From: ZC4RG25 sp041687075
Lineage (GTDB): Bacteria > Pseudomonadota > Alphaproteobacteria > Rhizobiales > Hyphomicrobiaceae
Reading direction: 5' to 3'
Assembly (NCBI GenBank): GCA_041687075.1
Contig: JAWLCO010000007.1
Coordinates: 1 to 64,000 of the forward strand
Length of the DNA stretch: 64,000 nucleotides
Shown: piece after piece, positions 1 through 9,078 of the stretch
Layout: every line of letters starts with the position of its first letter
How positions within the stretch are numbered: the stretch's first letter is position 1
Program-made: the position numbers and the translations under genes
The notes under the pieces: generated by a model
What the model was told of the DNA's origin: nothing
Databases searched by the model: none
Seen by the model: only the letters and a program-made list of their open reading frames with translations

Positions 1-1
1 G

Positions 2-370
2 GGCACCGGCACATTGCGAATCCGGGCTGTGCTCGAGAACAAGGCGGGCCTGTTCCAGCCGGGCATGTTTGCGCGCGTCCGGATCGCGGGGTCACCGAGT
101 TATCCGGCGGTCATGATCCCGGACGAAGCCATCGGCACGGATCAGACAAGCAAGTACGTCTACACCGTCGACGACGACGGGACGGCCATCCGAAAGTGGG
201 TCGAACTCGGAACGCTCATCGATGGTCTGCGTGTCGTGCGGAGCGGCTTGAGCGCGGATGATTGGGTGGTCGTCAGGGGCATCCAGCGCGCCCGGCATCA
301 GGAAAAGGTGGCCGTCAGGCGAGAGCCCCTGCAGGTGTCCGCGGCGCCGGTCAAGCCCGTCGGTCAGTAG
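2..370 (+). CDS. RND efflux periplasmic adaptor (HlyD/AcrA family), 3' part only
   Basis: The gene runs in from before the window; the reading frame is open from base 2, and only the last 122 or so residues are seen. The segment RAVLENKAGLFQPGMFARV is the typical end of the beta-barrel domain of membrane fusion proteins. It is followed by the membrane-proximal domain (IPDEAIGTD, then VELGTLIDGLRVVRSGLSADDWVVV). Such adaptors bridge an inner-membrane RND pump and an outer-membrane channel. The pump gene follows 24 bases downstream, so the two form one operon. The N-terminal lipoyl and hairpin regions, and any signal peptide, lie outside the window. The substrate cannot be told. Confidence 0.9.
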   Translation, partial: GTGTLRIRAVLENKAGLFQPGMFARVRIAGSPSYPAVMIPDEAIGTDQTSKYVYTVDDDGTAIRKWVELGTLIDGLRVVRSGLSADDWVVVRGIQRARHQEKVAVRREPLQVSAAPVKPVGQ

Positions 371-394
371 GAGCTCCAGGGCGGCGAGGCGATC

Positions 395-3300
395 GTGTGG
401 TTCAGCCATTTCTTCATTGCCCGCCCGATCTTCGCAGCCGTTCTCTCGCTTTTCATCACCCTGCTTGGCGGCATCTCCTACTTCGGACTCGCGGTGACGC
501 AGTTCCCCGAGATCGTGCCGCCGACCATCACCGTCACCACTAATTACCCGGGCGCCAGCGCTGAGACCGTGGCTGACACCGTTGCATCCGTCATCGAGCA
601 GGAGGTGAACGGCGTCGACGGGATGCTCTACATGTACTCGAACTCGACGAGCGACGGGGCCATGAGCCTCACCGTCACGTTCGACGTCGGTACGGACATC
701 GACCAGGCCCAGGTGCAGGTGCAGAACCGGGTCGCCTCAGCGGAGCCGCGGCTGCCGGAGGAGGTTCGCCGCAACGGCATCTTCACCCGCAAGAACAATC
801 CGGACCAGCTTCTTGCTGTCCACCTGATCTCGCCGGACAGCACCTTCGATCAGATCCATATCTCCAACTACGCCCTGCTGAACGTCCGCGACGTGCTGGC
901 CCGCATCGAAGGCGTCGGCTCCGTCGTCATGTATGGCGCGCGCGAATACGCCATGCGCATCTGGCTCGAGCCGGAGCGCATCGCTGGCTTGGGTCTCAGC
1001 GCCGAGGAGGTGGTGCGGGCCTTGCGCGCCCAGAACGTGCAGGTCGCGGGAGGCGCCATTGGCGAGCCCCCGATCAGTCATGTGCGTGCCTTTCAGATGC
1101 CATTGCAGCTCAAGGGCCGCCTGCGCGATCCCGACGAGTTCGCGCAGATCATCGTCAAGGCCGGCACGGACGGCCGCATCGTCCGCCTTGATGACGTCGC
1201 CCGCGTCGAGCTGGGGGCGTTGAGCTACAACTCGTTCGGATACCAGAACAGCTACCCGGCGACCGTATTGTTCATGACGCAGGCGCCGGGCACGGATGCG
1301 CTCAAGGCTGCCAACGAGATCAAGCGGACGATGGCGGAGTTGTCGCAGAGTTTCCCAAAAGGGCTCGAGTACCGCATCGTCTACAATCCGACGGAGTTCA
1401 TCGAGGTCTCGATCCGCGAGCTCTACAAGACGATCTTTGAGGCCGTCGGCCTCGTGATTCTTGTCGTGGTGCTCTTCCTGCAGACGTGGCGGGCTTCTTT
1501 GATCCCGGTGCTGGCCATCCCGGTGTCGCTCGTCGGCACGTTTGCGGTGATGCAGGCGTTCGGCTTCTCGATCAACATGCTGACGCTGTTCGGGCTGGTG
1601 CTCGCAATCGGCATCGTCGTGGATGATGCGATCGTCGTAGTCGAGAACATCGCGCGGCGGCTGAGAGAAGGCCTCTCGCCAGTTGAGGCGGCGCGGCTCA
1701 GCATGGATGAGGTCGGCACCGCGCTGATTGCCATCGCCATCGTGCTTTCGGCGGTGTTCATTCCGACCGCGTTTGTCGGCGGCATCACCGGTCAGTTCTA
1801 TCGGCAGTTCGCAGTCACTATTGCGACCGCGACGATCATTTCGGCATTCGTTTCCTTGACGCTCAGTCCAGCGCTGGCAGCCATGATGTTCCGGTCGCAC
1901 GACCGGGATGCCTCGCGCCGAAGGTCGTCAGTGCGGCAGATCGTGATGGCGCCGCTCCGGGTCTTCTTCAGGGGATTCAATCGCTGTTTCGATGCCCTGT
2001 CACGTGGTTACGGCCGGCTCATCAGAGGCCTGACCCGCATTTCCGCGCTGATGCTCCTGATCTATCTCGTGCTGATCTTCACGACGCTTTGGCTTCTTCA
2101 GCGTACGCCGACCGGCTTCATCCCACCGCTAGACCGTGGCATCGCCATCGTTTCGATGCAGCTTCCGCCCGGCGCTGCCCTGGAGCGGACCAACCAGGTG
2201 CTGAAGAGGGCGAACGAAATCGTCCTATCCACGCCGGGTGTGGCCTACACCAATGTCGCCGTAGGGCGGTCGGGGGCAACGTTCACATCGGCTTCGAGTG
2301 CCGGTGCGATCTTCATGGTGCTCGACACTTTCGAAAACCGTCGCAAGCGAGGTCTGAGCGTCGAGCGCATCGCACAGGAGCTGCGGCAGAAGCTCAACAG
2401 CGAGATTCAGGAGGCTCAGACCGTCGTTATTGTGCCGCCTCCGGTCCGCGGCGTCGGGTCCATCGGCGGATTCGCCATGCGCCTGCAGGACCGCGCCGGC
2501 ATCGGATCGGTGGAGCTGGCCCGAGTGGCGCAGGATCTGATCCGCGCCGCCAACGGCCGGCCCGAGATCGTCAACACGTTCACGACGTTTCACACGTCGA
2601 CGCCGCAGGTGTTCGTGGATGTCGACCGCACACGAGCGCGGATGCTGCAGGTTCCGCTTGATAACATCTTCGAGGCCATGCGCATCTATATGGGTTCGGC
2701 CTATGTCAACGATTTCAACATGTTCGGCCGCGCGTTCCGCGTTACGGCACAGGCGGAGGGCGCTTTCCGGCTGGGCACCGAGAACGTCGGCCGCATCCGC
2801 GTGCGCAATGCGGATGGCCAGATGGTCCCGCTGAACTCGGTGGTCACGTTCCGCGAGATTTCCGGTCCTGACCGGGTCCCGCGCTATAACCTCTTCCCGA
2901 CGGTCGAGATCAACGGAACGGGCGCGCCAGGCGTCTCATCCGGTCAGGCCATCGATGTCATGCGCAATCTGGCGGCCGAGGAGCTGCCCGCCGGCATCGC
3001 CTACGAGTGGACGGACCTTTCGTTCCAGGAAGTCAGGGCCGGCCGCACGGGCTATCTCATTTTCCTGCTCTCGGTGGTGTTCGTGTTTCTCGCGCTGGCG
3101 GCGCAGTACGAGAGCTGGTCGCTGCCGCTTGCGATCATGCTGATCGTGCCGATGTGCCTGCTGTCCGCGCTCATCGGCGTGTGGATGCACGGGCAGGACA
3201 TCAACATCCTGACCCAGATCGCCTTCGTCGTGCTGATCGGGCTGGCAGCCAAGAACGCTATCCTCATCGTCGAGTTCGCGCGCCAGCTCGAGGAGCAGGG

Positions 3301-3574
3301 GCGGGACCGCGTGACCGCCGCTGTCGAGGCCGGCCAGCTCCGCCTTCGGCCGATTCTCATGACCTCGCTGGCGTTCACCTGCGGAGTGCTGCCGCTCTAC
3401 TTCGCGAGTGGCGCCGGCGCCGAGATGCGCATCGCGCTCGGCACGGCCGTGTTCTGGGGCATGATCGGCGTCACGATGTTCGGGCTGATCTTCACGCCGG
3501 TGTTCTACGTGGTCATTCGCGGCCTGATGGCACGGCGGCGCGCTCCGGCCACTGCAACGGCGCGGCCAGAGTGA
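395..3574 (+). CDS. RND multidrug efflux transporter, AcrB/MexB (HAE1) type
   Basis: This 1059-residue inner-membrane pump has the expected family length. It starts at GTG 395, giving MWFSHFFIARPIFAAV, the usual first membrane helix. The proton-relay aspartates are visible as D410-D411 in GIVVDDAIVVVENIARR of TM4. The partner lysine K953 is seen in GLAAKNAILIVEF of TM10. Two large periplasmic porter/docking loops separate the TM bundles, and AAQYESWSLPLAIML marks TM8/9. It lies directly downstream of its adaptor and works as the proton-driven antiporter of a tripartite export system. An outer-membrane channel gene is not present downstream. Substrate range cannot be inferred. Confidence 0.95.
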   Translation: MWFSHFFIARPIFAAVLSLFITLLGGISYFGLAVTQFPEIVPPTITVTTNYPGASAETVADTVASVIEQEVNGVDGMLYMYSNSTSDGAMSLTVTFDVGTDIDQAQVQVQNRVASAEPRLPEEVRRNGIFTRKNNPDQLLAVHLISPDSTFDQIHISNYALLNVRDVLARIEGVGSVVMYGAREYAMRIWLEPERIAGLGLSAEEVVRALRAQNVQVAGGAIGEPPISHVRAFQMPLQLKGRLRDPDEFAQIIVKAGTDGRIVRLDDVARVELGALSYNSFGYQNSYPATVLFMTQAPGTDALKAANEIKRTMAELSQSFPKGLEYRIVYNPTEFIEVSIRELYKTIFEAVGLVILVVVLFLQTWRASLIPVLAIPVSLVGTFAVMQAFGFSINMLTLFGLVLAIGIVVDDAIVVVENIARRLREGLSPVEAARLSMDEVGTALIAIAIVLSAVFIPTAFVGGITGQFYRQFAVTIATATIISAFVSLTLSPALAAMMFRSHDRDASRRRSSVRQIVMAPLRVFFRGFNRCFDALSRGYGRLIRGLTRISALMLLIYLVLIFTTLWLLQRTPTGFIPPLDRGIAIVSMQLPPGAALERTNQVLKRANEIVLSTPGVAYTNVAVGRSGATFTSASSAGAIFMVLDTFENRRKRGLSVERIAQELRQKLNSEIQEAQTVVIVPPPVRGVGSIGGFAMRLQDRAGIGSVELARVAQDLIRAANGRPEIVNTFTTFHTSTPQVFVDVDRTRARMLQVPLDNIFEAMRIYMGSAYVNDFNMFGRAFRVTAQAEGAFRLGTENVGRIRVRNADGQMVPLNSVVTFREISGPDRVPRYNLFPTVEINGTGAPGVSSGQAIDVMRNLAAEELPAGIAYEWTDLSFQEVRAGRTGYLIFLLSVVFVFLALAAQYESWSLPLAIMLIVPMCLLSALIGVWMHGQDINILTQIAFVVLIGLAAKNAILIVEFARQLEEQGRDRVTAAVEAGQLRLRPILMTSLAFTCGVLPLYFASGAGAEMRIALGTAVFWGMIGVTMFGLIFTPVFYVVIRGLMARRRAPATATARPE

Positions 3575-4420
3575 TCAAGCGCGGGCAGCGACCCGGTCCA
3601 GCAGACGCGTCGGCAAAACGCGCTTCAAGAACGACCCTGCGTATGTGGGGACGGTGACGTAATAGCGTGCCTTGGGTCGCGGACTCTCGACGGCATGCCC
3701 CAGCTTGGCTGCGACCGCCTCGGGCTCCAGCTTGAAGGTCTGCCGCCCGCCACGCTCCAATGCTGCGAGCATGCGGTGGTAGCGCTCGCGATGGACGGAG
3801 CCCTCGATATCAACGTTGGCAACGGCAGCCGCGCGCGCGTTCTCGACGAACCGCGTGCGGATCGGTCCCGGCTCGATAAGCGAAACGTGAATGCCGCTGC
3901 CAGCAAGCTCCAGCCGCAGCGCATCCGTCAAGGCTTCGAGCGCGAACTTGGAGGCGCAGTAAGCACCCCGCCACGGCGCCGAGACAAGGCCGAGCACGGA
4001 AGAGCAGTTGACGATCCGGCCCTCACCATTCGCCCGCATGGCCGGGATCAGCCGGCGTGTGAGATCGTGCGTGCCGATGACGTTCACTTCGAGCTGCCGG
4101 CGCAGGGCCTCTGCCGTGATATCCTCGATGGCACCGGGCTGGCTGTAGGCGGCATTGTTGAAGACGGCGTAGAGTCGCCCATCCGTTCGGCTCAACGCTT
4201 CATCCGCACAGGCGGCGATGGCATTCGGATCGGCAAGCTCCAGATGGAGCGCCTCGAGGTCATGCTCCTCCTCGAGCCGCGTCAGGTCCTCCGGCCTGCG
4301 GGCAGTGGCAAACACACGCCAACCGCGGGCCTTCAGCATCCGTGCCGAGGCAAGCCCGATGCCGGACGAGCAGCCGGTGATGAGAATGGTGCGGTTGGCC
4401 GTGGATGTACGTGAGATCAT
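3575..4420 (-). CDS. SDR family NAD(P)-dependent oxidoreductase
   Basis: This is a classical short-chain dehydrogenase of 281 residues. The nucleotide-binding TGCSSGIG lies near residue 15, the structural FNNAA motif is in the middle, and the catalytic Tyr-Lys pair is in AYCASK, followed by the usual EPGPIRTRF. The ATG at 4420 places the Rossmann motif at the normal distance from the N-terminus. A start at 4462 would add 14 residues encoded inside a palindromic repeat and is less likely. The substrate is unknown. The gene converges on the RND pump, with stop codons one base apart, and is divergent from the PLP enzyme at 4547. Confidence 0.9.
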   Translation of the reverse strand: MISRTSTANRTILITGCSSGIGLASARMLKARGWRVFATARRPEDLTRLEEEHDLEALHLELADPNAIAACADEALSRTDGRLYAVFNNAAYSQPGAIEDITAEALRRQLEVNVIGTHDLTRRLIPAMRANGEGRIVNCSSVLGLVSAPWRGAYCASKFALEALTDALRLELAGSGIHVSLIEPGPIRTRFVENARAAAVANVDIEGSVHRERYHRMLAALERGGRQTFKLEPEAVAAKLGHAVESPRPKARYYVTVPTYAGSFLKRVLPTRLLDRVAARA

Positions 4421-4430
4421 GAATCGCCCA

Positions 4431-4486
4431 AGTCGTGAAATCGTGAGGCGGTGCCCCATCACGATCTCACGACTTCACGATCTCAC
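4431..4486. repeat. Intergenic inverted plus direct repeat
   Basis: Bases 4431-4446 (AGTCGTGAAATCGTGA) pair with 4459-4474 (TCACGATCTCACGACT) with a single mismatch across a 12-base loop. The 12-mer TCACGATCTCAC at 4459-4470 is repeated exactly at 4475-4486, a 16-base period. The element fills the space between the divergent SDR and PLP-enzyme genes. It could be a regulator operator or a dispersed palindromic element. No T-tract follows, so a terminator role is not supported. Confidence 0.6.
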
Positions 4487-4546
4487 CAACTCACGCTTGT
4501 CGCCACGTTCTGCTAAGGTCCTTCGGAAAAAGAGGAGCAGCAGCAA

Positions 4547-5692
4547 ATGCCCGCAGACTTGAGGCCGGAAACCATTCTCGCGCAGGCCGGCGGCGTAATC
4601 GATGCGGAAACTGGCGCTGTCGTGCCGCCGGTCCATATCGCAACGACTTATTTGCGCGATCCGGACAACCAGTACCGCAGGGGCTATTCCTACGGCCGGC
4701 CGGACAATGCAACAGTGCGCCAGACGGAGGCCGTGCTGACGGCGCTCGAAGGCGCGGCGGCGAGCCTGCTGTTCTCCTCCGGCCTGGCAGCGGCAACATC
4801 GCTCTTCCTGGCGCTGCCACGGCCCGCGCACGTGATCGCGCCGCGTGTCATGTACTGGGGGCTGCGCAAGTGGCTTTTGGAGGACGCGCCATCGTACGGC
4901 TTGACTGTGAGCATCGTTGATGCCGGAGAACGCGACGCCATCGCGGCTGCCGTTCGCCCTGGCGAGACCAGGCTAATCTGGATCGAAACGCCGGCCAATC
5001 CGCTATGGACGATCACGGACATCAAAGGTGCGGCCGAAATCGCCCATCGGGCAGGCGCCTGGCTCGCCGTCGACTCGACCGTTGCCACGCCCATTCTGAC
5101 CCGGCCGCTCGCAGAGGGCGCCGATGTGGTCATGCATTCTGCGACCAAGTACCTGAACGGCCATTCCGACGTGATCGCCGGCGCGCTTTCGTTCTCGACT
5201 ACCGGCATTCTGCATGAGCGCGCCGCCGCCGTACGCAGCCACCACGGCGCCATACTCGGACCGATGGAGGCGGCATTGCTGCTGCGCGGCCTGCGCACGC
5301 TGCATCTCAGAGTCACTGCGCAATGCGCAGCCGCCATGGCCATCGCGCAGCACTTTGCGAAAGACCCGCGGATCGAGGAGGTCCTTTATCCCGGGCTGGA
5401 GACCCACATTGGGCATGCCATCGCTGCTCGCCAGATGCGCGGCGGGTTCGGCGGCATGCTGTCGGTTCGCGTCAAAGGCGGAGAGCCCGCAGCCATCGCA
5501 ACAGCGGCGAATGTATCGCTCTGGAAGCGCGCCACCTCGCTCGGCGGCGTCGAGAGCCTGATCGAGCACCGCGCGAGCGTCGAGGGCCCTGACAGCCCCT
5601 GTCCGCCCGACCTGTTGCGGCTGTCCGTCGGCATCGAAGGCGTCGAGGATCTCATCGGAGATCTCGAGCAAGCCCTCGCGGGGACGGCGTAG
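4547..5692 (+). CDS. Trans-sulfuration family PLP enzyme (cystathionine gamma-synthase/beta-lyase type)
   Basis: This 381-residue protein belongs to the Cys/Met metabolism PLP-dependent enzyme family. The N-terminal PPVHIATTYLRD and YGRPDNATVRQTE are typical. SSGLAAATSL contributes to cofactor phosphate binding. The Schiff-base lysine is K201 in HSATKYLNGHSD, preceded by the AVDSTVATP segment. The family catalyses gamma-replacement or beta/gamma-elimination on homocysteine, cystathionine or methionine, and members cannot be told apart reliably by eye. Start at ATG 4547, preceded by the purine-rich AAAGAGGAGCAGC, a good ribosome binding site. Neighbouring genes do not narrow the substrate. Confidence 0.88.
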   Translation: MPADLRPETILAQAGGVIDAETGAVVPPVHIATTYLRDPDNQYRRGYSYGRPDNATVRQTEAVLTALEGAAASLLFSSGLAAATSLFLALPRPAHVIAPRVMYWGLRKWLLEDAPSYGLTVSIVDAGERDAIAAAVRPGETRLIWIETPANPLWTITDIKGAAEIAHRAGAWLAVDSTVATPILTRPLAEGADVVMHSATKYLNGHSDVIAGALSFSTTGILHERAAAVRSHHGAILGPMEAALLLRGLRTLHLRVTAQCAAAMAIAQHFAKDPRIEEVLYPGLETHIGHAIAARQMRGGFGGMLSVRVKGGEPAAIATAANVSLWKRATSLGGVESLIEHRASVEGPDSPCPPDLLRLSVGIEGVEDLIGDLEQALAGTA

Positions 5693-5696
5693 CGGA

Positions 5697-6512
5697 TCAG
5701 TCTCTGAGCTTGCCTACGCGATCGATCAGGGCCAGGGCGGCGGCGGGATTGCGAGGCTTGTGACCACTGATGACATAGAGATAAACATCGCGAACCTTGT
5801 GGCCGTTCCTGGCGGGACCGACGGTGTGGAGATCCGCAGGGACCCGGCCTGCAGCCCAGTCCAGCGCGCGTTTCGCCCAAAGATCGAGCTTTGCCGGCGC
5901 GTAGCCATTTTTTGCGTCCTCACGGGTTCCCATGATGCGGGCATAGACGAAAGGTGCCGTGAGATCGGCGATCTGAGGAAAATCCGAGTCGCCGGCAACG
6001 ACGGCTGCCACGCCGTATTTCCTGAGCAGCGCGATGAAATCGGGCGTGCAGAAACTCTCGTGCCGGACCTCGACGGCATGGCAGACTGGGCGGCCCTTTA
6101 CACGCTTGGGCAGCAGCCCGAGGAAAGCCTCGAAATCGGCGGGATCGAATTTCTTGGTGGCCATGAATTGCCAATTGATGGGGCCGAGCTTCTCTTTCAG
6201 CTCCATGACCCCGCTCGCGAAGAAACGCTCAATCGACGGCCCGGCTTCCGCGAGGACACGCCGGTTGGTGGCAAAACGAGGACCCTTTACGGAAAAGACG
6301 AAATCATCAGGGGTTTCGTCGTGCCATTTGGCGAAGCTTTCCGGCTTTTGCGAGCCGTAATAGGTGCCGTTGATCTCGATCGAGGTCAGCTTGCGGCTCG
6401 CGTACTCGAGCTCACGCTTCTGGGCGAGGCCGGGCGGATAGAACGAGCCTCGCCAGGGCTCGAACGTCCATCCTCCGACACCAATCCGTATTTTGCCCTT
6501 CTCTTGAGGCAT
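5697..6512 (-). CDS. DUF72 (YecE-like) domain protein
   Basis: This 271-residue protein has the DUF72 TIM-barrel-like family signature: IRIGVGGWTFEPWRGSFYPPG at the N-terminus, LTSIEINGTYYGSQKPESF, FVFSVKGPRFATN, and a C-terminal DVYLYVISGHKPRNPAAA. Family members are widespread and their biochemical role is not established. It ends 4 bases from the convergent PLP-enzyme gene. The start ATG at 6512 gives the family's usual N-terminus. Confidence 0.9.
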   Translation of the reverse strand: MPQEKGKIRIGVGGWTFEPWRGSFYPPGLAQKRELEYASRKLTSIEINGTYYGSQKPESFAKWHDETPDDFVFSVKGPRFATNRRVLAEAGPSIERFFASGVMELKEKLGPINWQFMATKKFDPADFEAFLGLLPKRVKGRPVCHAVEVRHESFCTPDFIALLRKYGVAAVVAGDSDFPQIADLTAPFVYARIMGTREDAKNGYAPAKLDLWAKRALDWAAGRVPADLHTVGPARNGHKVRDVYLYVISGHKPRNPAAALALIDRVGKLRD

Positions 6513-6716
6513 GGATCACCTGTGTGCGCTATCGCCGTTCGCCTTTCATTCCAAAAGGCCCAGTTGCCATCACCAGAACCAACTCGAATGCGTGTTAGTT
6601 TGGCACCGAATCTCGACGGCAGTACAGGCGCCATTGCGTCCTCCACCGCTTGCGCTCTTCGACCGGAACGATGAGCATGGACATTTCGCACTATCAGCAA
6701 AAGGCGCGGAGGTAGG

Positions 6717-8150
6717 ATGGTTCTCAACGTACCGAGCGGCGTCTCGATATCGCGCCGCAGCCTGATATGCGCGCTGGCTGGGCTCGGCGGGCAGATGCTG
6801 CTGCCGCGCCGACTGCGCGCCGAGGCGGCTGGCGGCCCCGTTGTGCTGCACGCGAAGCCTGGTGAGGCCCGGTTCCTGCCGCAGGGCGACCCCACTCCCA
6901 TCTGGGGCTACGGCGGAACGGTGCCTGGGCCGGAAATCCGCGTCCGGCAGGGCAGCGAGGTACTCGCGCAGTTGAGAAACGGCATAGGCGAGCCGACGAC
7001 GATCCACTGGCACGGCGTCCGGCTCGATAACGTTATGGACGGCGTGGCGCATCTCACGCAGCACCCGGTCGAGGCGGATCAGTCATTCGATTATCGCTTC
7101 AAGGCGCCGGATGCGGGCACGTTCTGGTATCATCCGCACGCCCACCAGATCATGCAACAGGACCGCGGTCTTTACGGCCTGCTTATTGTCGAGGAACCGG
7201 AGCCGGTCGCCGTCGATCGCGAGGTGTCGCTCATCATCGACGATTGGCGGCTGAATGCGGACGGCTCGATCGAAACGCAAAGCCTCGCTCATCTTTTCGA
7301 CGCCGCTCATGCCGGCCGGATTGGCAATCTGCTGACCGTCAACGGCGAGGTCGCACCCAAGCTGCCGGCGCGTACCGGGGAGCGGTTGCGTGTGCGTCTT
7401 TGCAATGCGTGCAACTCGCGTGTTCTGGAACTCCAGTTCGAAAACGCCAGCGCGCAGATTATCGCTGTCGACGGGCAGCCGATTTCACCGGAGTCGATGA
7501 AAGCGGAGGATACGTTCGTTCTGCCACCATCGGGACGCGCTGATTTCGCATTGGATCTGTCGGGCGAGCCCGGGTCTTACGCCTCATTGAAGGAGGTGAC
7601 GCGGCAGCCGATTTCCATCGCGGAGATTGCCTTGGCCGATGGTGCGCGCGCCCGTGAAAAGCCGCTCGACACGCCTGTCGTTCTGCCCCGCAACCCGGTT
7701 CCTGTGCCGGACCTCGAGAATGATCCGCTCGTTTTCCCGCTGCTTATGGAAGGCGGCGCCATGAGCCGCATGGCGGGGGCTGAGTACAAGGGCGAATATT
7801 ACGACCTTCGCGATCTCGCCCAGAAGCACCGCATGGTCTGGGCCTTCAACGGCAAGGCGGACGACCATAGCAGCCCGCTGTTCAGTGTTCAGCGTGGCCG
7901 GCCGGTCGTCATCAAAATGACGAACGAGACCGCCTGGCCACATGCCATGCACATCCACGGCCATCATATGCTGGTGATCTCGCGAACCCGCGGAGCCGTG
8001 AAGCCCTGGTTCCGCGACACCGTCCTGATGCAGCCGCGCGAGGACATGACGGTCGCCTTCCTCGCTGACAATCCCGGCAAATGGATGCTCCATTGCCACA
8101 TGCTGGAGCATCAGACGAGCGGGATGAGCGCTTACTTTGAAGTCCTGTGA
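6717..8150 (+). CDS. Periplasmic multicopper oxidase with Tat-type signal
   Basis: The protein has 477 residues. The N-terminus has a twin-arginine leader (SRRSLICALAGLGG, residues about 12-25) followed by a hydrophobic stretch. All four copper motifs are present: H97-W-H99-G; H139-P-H-A-H143; the HAMHIHGHH block starting at H409; and H459-C-H461 with H465 and M470 in HCHMLEHQTSGM. The last group supplies the type 1 copper ligands, and the Met axial ligand suggests a laccase/CueO-like type 1 site. It probably oxidises metal ions or phenolics in the periplasm. GGAGGTAGG precedes ATG 6717. Its 3' end overlaps the convergent FNR-family regulator gene by 19 bases, and it adjoins the nitrate locus. 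Confidence 0.92.
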   Translation: MVLNVPSGVSISRRSLICALAGLGGQMLLPRRLRAEAAGGPVVLHAKPGEARFLPQGDPTPIWGYGGTVPGPEIRVRQGSEVLAQLRNGIGEPTTIHWHGVRLDNVMDGVAHLTQHPVEADQSFDYRFKAPDAGTFWYHPHAHQIMQQDRGLYGLLIVEEPEPVAVDREVSLIIDDWRLNADGSIETQSLAHLFDAAHAGRIGNLLTVNGEVAPKLPARTGERLRVRLCNACNSRVLELQFENASAQIIAVDGQPISPESMKAEDTFVLPPSGRADFALDLSGEPGSYASLKEVTRQPISIAEIALADGARAREKPLDTPVVLPRNPVPVPDLENDPLVFPLLMEGGAMSRMAGAEYKGEYYDLRDLAQKHRMVWAFNGKADDHSSPLFSVQRGRPVVIKMTNETAWPHAMHIHGHHMLVISRTRGAVKPWFRDTVLMQPREDMTVAFLADNPGKWMLHCHMLEHQTSGMSAYFEVL

Positions 8151-8884
8151 GGTTTGGGAGCAATCGCGCTTGTATCTGCGGCAGTGAAAAGCTCGGGATC
8201 ATCGATCAGGGGATTTGGTTGGGCGAGCTCGGTCAACGCGGTCAGGTTATCGATTCGGATCTGGCGACCGCTGACCTTGACTCCATGATGTGCAAGCTCG
8301 GCGAAATTGCGTGACAGGTTCTCAGGCCTCATCCCGAGCTGAGAGGCGAGCGAGCGTTTTTCCATGGGGATTGTGAACTGGCCTGTTCCGCCCGCCTCGG
8401 CATTTGCCTGCAGGATCCAGCTGGCGAGGCGCTCCAGGCTCGGCCGGAGCCGCATGTTTTTCAGGTCTTTCACAATCGCGCGATAGCGCAGGGCCAGCTC
8501 CTGCAGAATGGCGCGGGCAAACCATGGATCTTCCTCGAATGCGACGCGAACAGCTTCGGCGGGAATGAGCGCGATGAGCGATGGGGTGAAAGTGCGAGCC
8601 GATTTCAGGTGAGGCTGGTCGAGCACGACAGCAGCGAGAATAAAGGCGGCCGGCGCGCGAATGATCGACAGCGTCGTCTCCCGCTCCCCATGCCTTGCGA
8701 ACTGCTCGACGCTCCCCTCGACGATGACGTGGAGGAAGTCCGGTCGCTCACCTTCGCGAGCAAGTTCGACCCGGTCGGGAAAGCGCTGGAGATAGCCGGG
8801 TGCAACCAGCCTATCGAAGCTCGCATCCTGCATATCCCGAAACAGCGGAATACGACGAATGCTTTCGGCATCGCCTGCGCGCAC
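8132..8884 (-). CDS. narR: Crp/Fnr-family regulator, NarR/Dnr type (no Fe-S cysteines)
   Basis: This 250-residue protein has an N-terminal cyclic-nucleotide-binding-like beta-roll (residues about 15-120), a dimer helix, and a C-terminal winged HTH with SLASQLGMRPENLSRNFAEL. The recognition helix carries the E-x-x-S-R pattern that in FNR contacts TTGAT half-sites. The N-terminal cysteine cluster of true FNR is absent, as in NarR, DNR and NnrR. It is divergent from narK, and the shared region holds two FNR-type boxes. In Paracoccus NarR occupies the same place and is needed for nar expression, which is the basis of the symbol. Start is GTG 8884, with GAGAGGGG 8 bases upstream. The actual ligand (nitrate, nitrite or NO) is unknown. 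Confidence 0.8.
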   Translation of the reverse strand: MRAGDAESIRRIPLFRDMQDASFDRLVAPGYLQRFPDRVELAREGERPDFLHVIVEGSVEQFARHGERETTLSIIRAPAAFILAAVVLDQPHLKSARTFTPSLIALIPAEAVRVAFEEDPWFARAILQELALRYRAIVKDLKNMRLRPSLERLASWILQANAEAGGTGQFTIPMEKRSLASQLGMRPENLSRNFAELAHHGVKVSGRQIRIDNLTALTELAQPNPLIDDPELFTAADTSAIAPKPHRTSK

Positions 8885-8916
8885 AGCTCATCCCCTCTCT
8901 TCGTTGATCGTTTCGA

Positions 8917-8930
8917 TTGATTACCATCAA
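8917..8930. promoter_or_regulatory. FNR/NarR-type box (perfect consensus)
   Basis: TTGAT at 8917-8921 and ATCAA at 8926-8930 are separated by TACC, an exact match to the FNR-family consensus TTGAT-N4-ATCAA. It lies 32 bases from the regulator's GTG and 184 bases upstream of the narK ATG. It may therefore serve autoregulation as well as narK. Confidence 0.85.
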
Positions 8931-9031
8931 TTCAAAACACGATATAAATCAAGTTGACAATGGTGGTTTGTCATTTCGCCGTTTTGCCGCAGTAAAGTGT
9001 ATTAACTATTCATTGGTCAATTCCACTCATT

Positions 9032-9045
9032 TTGACCTCGATCAA
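9032..9045. promoter_or_regulatory. Second FNR/FixK-type box upstream of narK
   Basis: TTGAC at 9032-9036, CTCG, then ATCAA at 9041-9045. It differs from the palindromic consensus at one base and matches the TTGAC-N4-ATCAA form often seen in alphaproteobacterial FixK/FNR targets. It ends 69 bases before the narK start, a distance compatible with class II activation from a promoter just downstream. Confidence 0.7.
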
Positions 9046-9078
9046 GATGGGGTGCGCCGCAATAAGGCATTCCTGCGG

